Assembly (NCBI GenBank): GCA_039927815.1
Contig: JBDSUJ010000023.1
Coordinates: 1-10,836, forward strand
DNA: 10,836 nucleotides
DNA from: Croceibacterium_A sp039927815
GTDB taxonomy: Bacteria > Pseudomonadota > Alphaproteobacteria > Sphingomonadales > Sphingomonadaceae
Reading direction: 5' to 3'
The position numbers were made by a program, and so were the translations under genes. Positions within the stretch are counted from its first letter, which is position 1, and the number at the start of each line of letters is the position of its first letter. Below are positions 6,741 through 10,836 of the stretch, one piece after another. The notes under the pieces were generated by a model. It did no database searches. It had not been told where the DNA came from and saw only the letters and a program-made list of their open reading frames with translations.

Positions 6741-8042
6741 CTACAGCACGTATTTGCTGAGATCGGCATCCTTGGCGAGGTCGGTCAGCCGCTCGCGAAC
6801 ATAGGCGGCATCGACCGTTACCGTTTCCCCCGTGCGGTCCTCCGCCTCGAAGCTGAGATCCTCGAGCAGCTTTTCCATTACCGTCTGCAACCGGCGGGCG
6901 CCGATGTTCTCGACGCTCTCGTTCACTTGCGCGGCGATCTTGGCGACTTCGCGGATTGCATCGGGAGTGATCACGACGGTGACGTCCTCGGTACCGATCA
7001 GGGCCTTGTACTGCTCGACCAAATTGGCGCGGGTGTCGCTTAGGATCGCGACAAAATCCTCTTCAGTCAGCGCCTTCAGTTCGACGCGGATGGGCAAGCG
7101 GCCTTGCAGTTCGGGCAGCATGTCGCTCGGCTTGGCGATGTGGAACGCGCCGCTGGCAATGAACAGCACGTGGTCGGTCTTCATCGGCCCGTACTTCGTG
7201 GCCACCGTGGTGCCCTCGATCAACGGCAGCAAGTCTCGCTGGACGCCCTCGCGGCTGACCGATCCGCCGCGTACGTCGCTAACCGCGATCTTGTCGATCT
7301 CGTCGAGGAACACGATCCCGTTGGTTTCAGCATTGGCGAGCGCGACCCGGGCGACATCGTCCTGGTCCATGCGCTTTTCCGCTTCCTCGTCGACCAGCTT
7401 GTCCCATGCCTCGGGGACTTTGAGCTTGCGCCGCTTGAGGTTCTGCTTGCCCAGCGCCTTGCCCATCATTTCCGACAAGTTGATCATGCCCATGTTGCCG
7501 CCCATCCCGGGCAGTTCGAACGAGGCCTGGGGCGCGTCCTCGAGCTCGATCTCGACTTCGACCTCGTTCATCGCGTTCTCGACGATCCGCTGGCGAAAGC
7601 TCTCGCGCGTCGCTTCGCTGGCGCTGTCACCGACCAGCGCGTTGAGCAAGCGCGCCATCGCGGCCTTGCTGGCCGCTTCGCGCACCGCCTCGCGGCGGCG
7701 ATCCTTTTCCAGGCGGATCGCTTCCTCGACCAGGTCGCGCGCGATCTGCTCGACGTCACGGCCGACGTAGCCGACTTCGGTGAACTTGGTCGCCTCGACC
7801 TTGACGAACGGCGCCTCGGCCAGCTTGGCCAACCGCCGGCTGATCTAGGTCTTGTCGCACCCGGTTGGCCCGATCATCAAGATGTTCTTCGGGGTGACCT
7901 CGTCGCGCAGCTCGGGGCTCAGCCGTTGGCGCCGCCAGCGATTGCGCAGCGCCACGGCAACAGCCCGCTTGGCCTCGGCCTGGCCGATGATATGCTCGTC
8001 GAGCGCGCGGACGATCGCTTTGGGAGTCAGGTGGTCGATCAT
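6741..8042 (-). pseudogene. hslU: HslU, ATPase subunit of the HslUV protease, interrupted by an in-frame TAG
   Basis: HslU is the AAA+ unfoldase that feeds proteins into HslV. From ATG 8042 the frame spans 433 codons, a normal length. It opens MIDHLTPKAIVRALDEHIIG, with the Walker A at 58-65. That motif reads GPTGCDKT followed by TAG (7845-7847, codon 66), where the family has GPTGxGKTE. So the last P-loop glycine is Asp (D63, codon 7856-7854) and the next Glu is a stop. After the stop the same frame continues without decay: ISRRLAKL, KFTEVGYVGRDVEQ, Walker B VFLDEIDKI (D247-E248), and the C-terminal LSKYVL that docks into HslV. Re-initiation at TTG 7832 would give a 363-residue protein lacking the P-loop. 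The gene follows hslV by 5 nt. A recent null allele and a sequence error both fit. Confidence 0.9.
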
Positions 8043-8047
8043 GCCGG

Positions 8048-8608
8048 TCAAATACTCTCGACCGTCACGCGGTCATTGGTGAACACGCACACTTCAGCGG
8101 CGACTTGCATTGCGCGGCGGGCGATAGTCTCGGCGTCGTCCTCGTATTCGGTCAGCGCCTTGGCGGCGGACAACGCGTAATTGCCGCCGCTGCCGATCGC
8201 CGCGATCCCGCCCTCGGGCTCGAGCACATCACCGTTTCCGGTCAGCACCAGCAGCGTATCCTTGTCGGCCACGATCATCAACGCCTCGAGGTTGCGCAAG
8301 TATTTGTCGGTCCGCCAGTCCTTGGCCAGCTCGACCGCCGCGCGCAGCAATTGACCGCGGTACTGCTCAAGCTTCTTCTCGAGCCGCTCGAACAGCGTGA
8401 ACGCATCGGCGGTGGCGCCGGCGAACCCGGCGATGACATGCCCGTCCTCGCCCAGGCGGCGGACCTTGCGCGCGTTGGGCTTCATCACGGTATTGCCCAT
8501 CGACACCTGACCATCGCCCGCGATGACGGTCTTGCCGCCCTTGCTGACACCGATGATGGTGGTCCCATGCCACTCAACTAGCCCGTGGCGGGCTCTGCTC
8601 TCGTCCAT
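8048..8608 (-). CDS. hslV: HslV, peptidase subunit of the HslUV protease
   Basis: HslV (186 residues) is the threonine peptidase that forms a dodecamer of two stacked hexamers in the cytoplasm and degrades proteins unfolded by HslU. The catalytic Thr is T16 in HGTTIIGV; the first 15 residues should be removed as a propeptide. D32 and K48 (in NARKVRR) match the active-site D17 and K33 of E. coli HslV, and GSGG near the C-terminal third carries the active-site Ser. The rest (AGFAGATADAFTLFERLE, AVELAKDWRTDKYLR) is textbook HslV, with no damage. It is the first gene of hslVU. No Shine-Dalgarno precedes ATG 8608, which may fit leaderless translation. HslV alone has little activity, so its use depends on the state of hslU next door. 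Confidence 0.95.
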   Translation of the reverse strand: MDESRARHGLVEWHGTTIIGVSKGGKTVIAGDGQVSMGNTVMKPNARKVRRLGEDGHVIAGFAGATADAFTLFERLEKKLEQYRGQLLRAAVELAKDWRTDKYLRNLEALMIVADKDTLLVLTGNGDVLEPEGGIAAIGSGGNYALSAAKALTEYEDDAETIARRAMQVAAEVCVFTNDRVTVESI

Positions 8609-8615
8609 GCGGCGG

Positions 8616-8643
8616 ATATGGGAGGGCCGCAGCGGTGCTTCAA
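8616..8643 (-). promoter_or_regulatory. candidate sigma32 (RpoH) heat-shock promoter for hslVU
   Basis: On the minus strand TTGAAG (8643-8638) is followed after 15 nt by CCCATAT (8622-8616). The sigma32 consensus is about CTTGAA, 11-15 nt, CCCCATnT, and hslVU is a classic sigma32 operon. The -10 box ends only 7 nt before the hslV ATG, so the start site would fall at or beside the ATG. That would give a leaderless mRNA, in keeping with the missing Shine-Dalgarno. The match is by eye. Confidence 0.4.
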
Positions 8644-8691
8644 TCCTTCGGCCAGCGCTGGATGGAACCAGATCGAACTGGGCGGAAGGCG

Positions 8692-9165
8692 TTAGCTCCC
8701 GCCGCCGCCGCCGCCAGACTTGGCGGCCCCGCCACCGGCACTGACCGCGCCGATGTTGCCGAACAGATCTTCGAGGAAGCCGCGATCACGCCCTAGCGTG
8801 GGCGTCGACGCGCCGTTGGGATCGATGCGCGCGACGCTTTCCATGCCGGTGCGCTTGATCGCGGCAACGTTGCCGGCGGCGTCGAAGCTGACCGCCGTCA
8901 CCCCATGCTGGTAGATGGTCGGACGGCTGAAGGGCGCCTGGTGGGTATTGCTGCCGACGTAATACCACACTTGGGGCCCGAACTGGCTGATGAACGACGG
9001 ACGGCCGAGCGTGCGTTCGACCGACTGGCGGTTGTCGACCCCGGGCGAAACCGACTGCACCAGCAGTTCATCGGCGATGTATCCGCGGTGATTGACGATC
9101 GAGCTGCAGCCCGCCACCAGCGATGCCGCCGCGAGCCCTGCCCCAATCCGCTTGAAACCCGCCAT
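8692..9165 (-). CDS. BamE/OmlA-like outer-membrane lipoprotein
   Basis: This 157-residue lipoprotein starts with a signal peptide ending in the lipobox LVAG-C20. The SmpA/OmlA fold follows: RGYIADELLVQSVSPGVDNR, then the helix QSVERTLGRPS, then strands with VWYYVG and VTAVSFDAAGNV. BamE assists the BAM complex in inserting outer-membrane beta-barrel proteins; the mature protein sits on the inner leaflet of the outer membrane. The C-terminus is a glycine tail (six Gly before the final Ser) coded by a GGC repeat, longer than in E. coli BamE. Start ATG 9165 has GGAGAAG upstream. A TATAAG (9195-9190) could be a -10 box, but no good -35 goes with it. It is divergent from the cytochrome chaperone gene and runs toward hslV. 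Confidence 0.82.
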   Translation of the reverse strand: MAGFKRIGAGLAAASLVAGCSSIVNHRGYIADELLVQSVSPGVDNRQSVERTLGRPSFISQFGPQVWYYVGSNTHQAPFSRPTIYQHGVTAVSFDAAGNVAAIKRTGMESVARIDPNGASTPTLGRDRGFLEDLFGNIGAVSAGGGAAKSGGGGGGS

Positions 9166-9279
9166 TTGCTCGACTTCTCCGCCTTGGCACTTATATCGGC
9201 GCGTCCCTTACGGGGTGCCGCCCGCCCACGCAATGCCGGGTGGCGACGAGCCATTGAATAGCCCCTGAATGGACTGACC

Positions 9280-9798
9280 GTGTCGTTGATTGAACGCCTG
9301 CTCAAGCCCCGCCCCGATCCGCGCGAAGCGTTGCGCCCGCTGTGGCACGGCGTTGTCGCCCGTTCGCGTGAACCGGCCTGGTACCGCGCATGTGGTGTCG
9401 TCGACACGGTACCGGGACGGTTCGACATGGTCACCGCGATCCTCGCGCTGGTTCTACTTCGGCTCGAGCACAATCCGGAAACGGCCCGCCAGCAGGCGTT
9501 GCTGACCGAGCTGTTCGTCGAGGACATGGACGGCCAGTTGCGCCAGAGCGGGGTTGGCGACCTGATGGTCGGCAAGCACATTGGCAAGCTGGTTTCCGCG
9601 CTCGGTGGCCGGCTGGGCGCATTTCGCGCGGCGCTCGCCGAGGGCAACGGCGCGACTTGGCGCGAGGCGCTGGCGCGCAACGTAACCTTGCGTGAAAATG
9701 GTGATGCCGGGCCCTTGGCCGAGCGGCTATATCACCTTCGCGAGGGGCTCGCGGGCACACCGACAGCAGCGGTGCTGGACGGCGAACTCCCGCAATGA
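9280..9798 (+). CDS. ubiquinol-cytochrome c chaperone family protein (CBP3-like)
   Basis: The 172-residue product matches the ubiquinol-cytochrome c chaperone family (PF03981). Visible marks are the N-terminal helix MSLIERLLKP, WYRACGVVDTVPGRFDM (38-54), the following helix TAILALVLLRLE, and LFVEDMDGQLRQSGVGD. In mitochondria Cbp3 helps make and insert cytochrome b of complex III; the role of bacterial homologues is less clear. The start is GTG 9280 with only a weak upstream GGA. Its stop overlaps the next start (ATGA, 9795-9798), so the two are coupled. Confidence 0.82.
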   Translation: MSLIERLLKPRPDPREALRPLWHGVVARSREPAWYRACGVVDTVPGRFDMVTAILALVLLRLEHNPETARQQALLTELFVEDMDGQLRQSGVGDLMVGKHIGKLVSALGGRLGAFRAALAEGNGATWREALARNVTLRENGDAGPLAERLYHLREGLAGTPTAAVLDGELPQ

Positions 9799-10301
9799 CC
9801 GCGCCGGAATTTTCCCGCATGGCCGATGTCAATCGGCTGCCCGCCAAGACCATGTCGCTGAGCGCCGATGCCGCGGAGCGCGAAGCGCTGGCACGGCGAT
9901 TCGGGATTGTCGCGATCAAGCGGCTCGAGGCGCGCGTCACGTTCACCACCACGGGCGACAGGATTGACGCGCGCGGCCGGCTCGACGCCGCGCTGGTTCA
10001 GAGCTGCGCGGTATCGGGCGAGGAACTGCCGGTCACCATCGCCGAGCGACTGGACTTGCGCTTCGTGCCCGAGCGCCCGGTCGAGGCCGACGAAATGGAA
10101 TTGCAGGAAGGCGAACTCGACGAGATCCCCTTTGCCGGCGAGGCTTTCGACCTTGGCGAAGCGGTCGCGCAGAGCCTGGCGCTGGCGATCGATCCTTACG
10201 CCGTCGGCCCGCAGGCGGAGCGGGTCCGGCGCAAGGTCGGGCTGTTGGATGAAGCGACGGCAGGCCCGTTCGGCGCCTTGGCAGCGCTGAAAAAAGGTTG
10301 A
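9795..10301 (+). CDS. DUF177 / YceD family protein
   Basis: This 168-residue protein has the DUF177 layout: an N-terminal domain with RLEARVTFTTTGDRIDARG, a single Cys in QSCAVSGEELPV, LDLRFVPE, an acidic segment, then IPFAGEAFDLGEAVAQSLAL and the conserved tail GPFGALAALKKG. YceD proteins are linked to 23S rRNA accumulation and are often encoded beside rpmF; the ribosomal protein gene is not in view here. It overlaps the chaperone gene by 4 nt and converges on ssb, with a 57-nt gap that holds only weak short hairpins and no clear terminator. Confidence 0.85.
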   Translation: MTAPEFSRMADVNRLPAKTMSLSADAAEREALARRFGIVAIKRLEARVTFTTTGDRIDARGRLDAALVQSCAVSGEELPVTIAERLDLRFVPERPVEADEMELQEGELDEIPFAGEAFDLGEAVAQSLALAIDPYAVGPQAERVRRKVGLLDEATAGPFGALAALKKG

Positions 10302-10358
10302 AGCCCGCTCACCCCTTGGAGCGTACCGGGTAAGAACCGGCCTGCGCCCGAGCGACGA

Positions 10359-10836
10359 TCAAAATGGGATATCGTCGTCGAGATCGTCGGCAAAGCTGCT
10401 GCCTGCGCCACTACCGCCTGGGTTGTAGCCCGATCCGGTCCCGCCCGCGGCAGCCCCGCCCCGGCTACCACCGCCGCTCTGGTCGTATTCGCCGCCACCG
10501 CCACCGCGCTGGCCGCCGCCCCCGGCCCCGCCCGGTGCGCCGTCAAGCATCGTCAGGACCCCGCCGATGCCGCCAACCGAGACTTCGGTCGAATAGCGGT
10601 CATTGCCCGACGCGTCCTGCCACTTGCGGGTGCGCAGCTGGCCCTCGATGTACACTTTGCTGCCCTTGCGCAGATAGCGCTCGGCCACGCCGACGAGGCC
10701 GTCCGACTGGAGCACCACTGTGTGCCACTCGGTCCGCTCCTTGCGCTCGCCGGTCCCCTTGTCCTTCCAGTTCTCGGAGGTCGCGAGGCGCAAGTTCGCG
10801 ATCCGGCCACCGTTCTGGAAGCTCTTCACTTCCGGA
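10359..10836 (-). CDS. ssb: single-stranded DNA-binding protein, 5' end outside the window
   Basis: SSB coats single-stranded DNA as a tetramer and recruits replication and repair proteins through its C-terminal tip. Visible here are the OB-fold parts PEVKSFQNGG, IANLRLATSENW, EWHTVVL, VAERYLRKGSKVYIEGQL and YSTEV, then a long Gly-rich disordered linker and the acidic tip DDLDDDIPF. The frame runs open to the window edge. Upstream of the GTG at 10829 the codons give Pro-Glu, as in the common DPEVKSF, so that GTG is an internal Val. About 20 N-terminal residues lie beyond the window. Confidence 0.95.
   Translation of the reverse strand, partial: PEVKSFQNGGRIANLRLATSENWKDKGTGERKERTEWHTVVLQSDGLVGVAERYLRKGSKVYIEGQLRTRKWQDASGNDRYSTEVSVGGIGGVLTMLDGAPGGAGGGGQRGGGGGEYDQSGGGSRGGAAAGGTGSGYNPGGSGAGSSFADDLDDDIPF

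Noticed and set aside
7845..7847. The hslU TAG as a recoded amino acid or programmed readthrough site
   Set aside because: TAG is used as a normal stop by several genes here, no recoding structure is evident, and the P-loop is already broken by D63.
8042..8051. TTG at 8051 as the hslU start
   Set aside because: It overlaps the hslV stop and adds only Met-Thr-Gly; ATG 8042 gives the usual HslU N-terminus.
6832..8180. Long plus-strand frames (up to 358 codons) opposite hslU and hslV
   Set aside because: They are shadows of high-GC coding sequence: the minus-strand frames are clear HslU and HslV, and the shadows are low-complexity and lack domain motifs.
10302..10358. Intrinsic terminator between the DUF177 gene and ssb
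   Set aside because: Only a 5-bp CGCTC/GAGCG stem and a CCGG/CCGG pair are visible, and neither is followed by a T-run on either strand.

Overview
The window looks like chromosomal DNA of an alphaproteobacterium of the Sphingomonadales (Sphingomonas, Novosphingobium or Erythrobacter type). The reasons are high GC in all genes, an ABC exporter that reads like the structurally known Novosphingobium Atm1, the neighbouring trio BamE-like lipoprotein / ubiquinol-cytochrome c chaperone / DUF177, and the 16S start AACTTGAGAGTTT. Assignments rest on motifs and family memory; no database search was run.

Left end (1-549): the minus strand carries the start of a ribosomal RNA operon. A strong promoter with an AT-rich upstream element (about 400-351) leads into a roughly 330-nt leader with two hairpins and a boxA antitermination site, and the last 14 bases of the window edge are the 5' end of 16S rRNA. 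The only sizeable plus-strand reading frame here lies antisense to this leader and is probably not a gene.

550-4046, plus strand: a family 2 glycosyltransferase and an overlapping MOP-type polysaccharide flippase form a cell-surface glycan pair. A GC-rich hairpin and a two-domain retropepsin-like aspartyl protease follow.

4091-6734, plus strand: an Atm1-type ABC exporter; a possible 22-residue leader ORF coupled by ATGA overlap to a short MbcA/ParS/Xre-type (DUF2384) protein without a visible toxin partner; and a small two-helix membrane protein.

6741-9165, minus strand: bamE-like lipoprotein, then hslV and hslU, the ATP-dependent HslUV protease. hslV is intact and may have its own sigma32-like promoter. 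hslU is full length except for two adjacent lesions in its Walker A motif: the last P-loop glycine codon reads Asp and the Glu codon three positions on is an in-frame TAG. This is the most unusual feature of the window, and is either a very recent inactivation or a sequence error.

9280-10836: the ubiquinol-cytochrome c chaperone and DUF177/YceD genes run on the plus strand with an ATGA overlap. They converge on ssb (minus strand), whose 5' end is cut off by the window edge. Most of the window is ordinary housekeeping DNA; I saw no mobile element, CRISPR array or tRNA.
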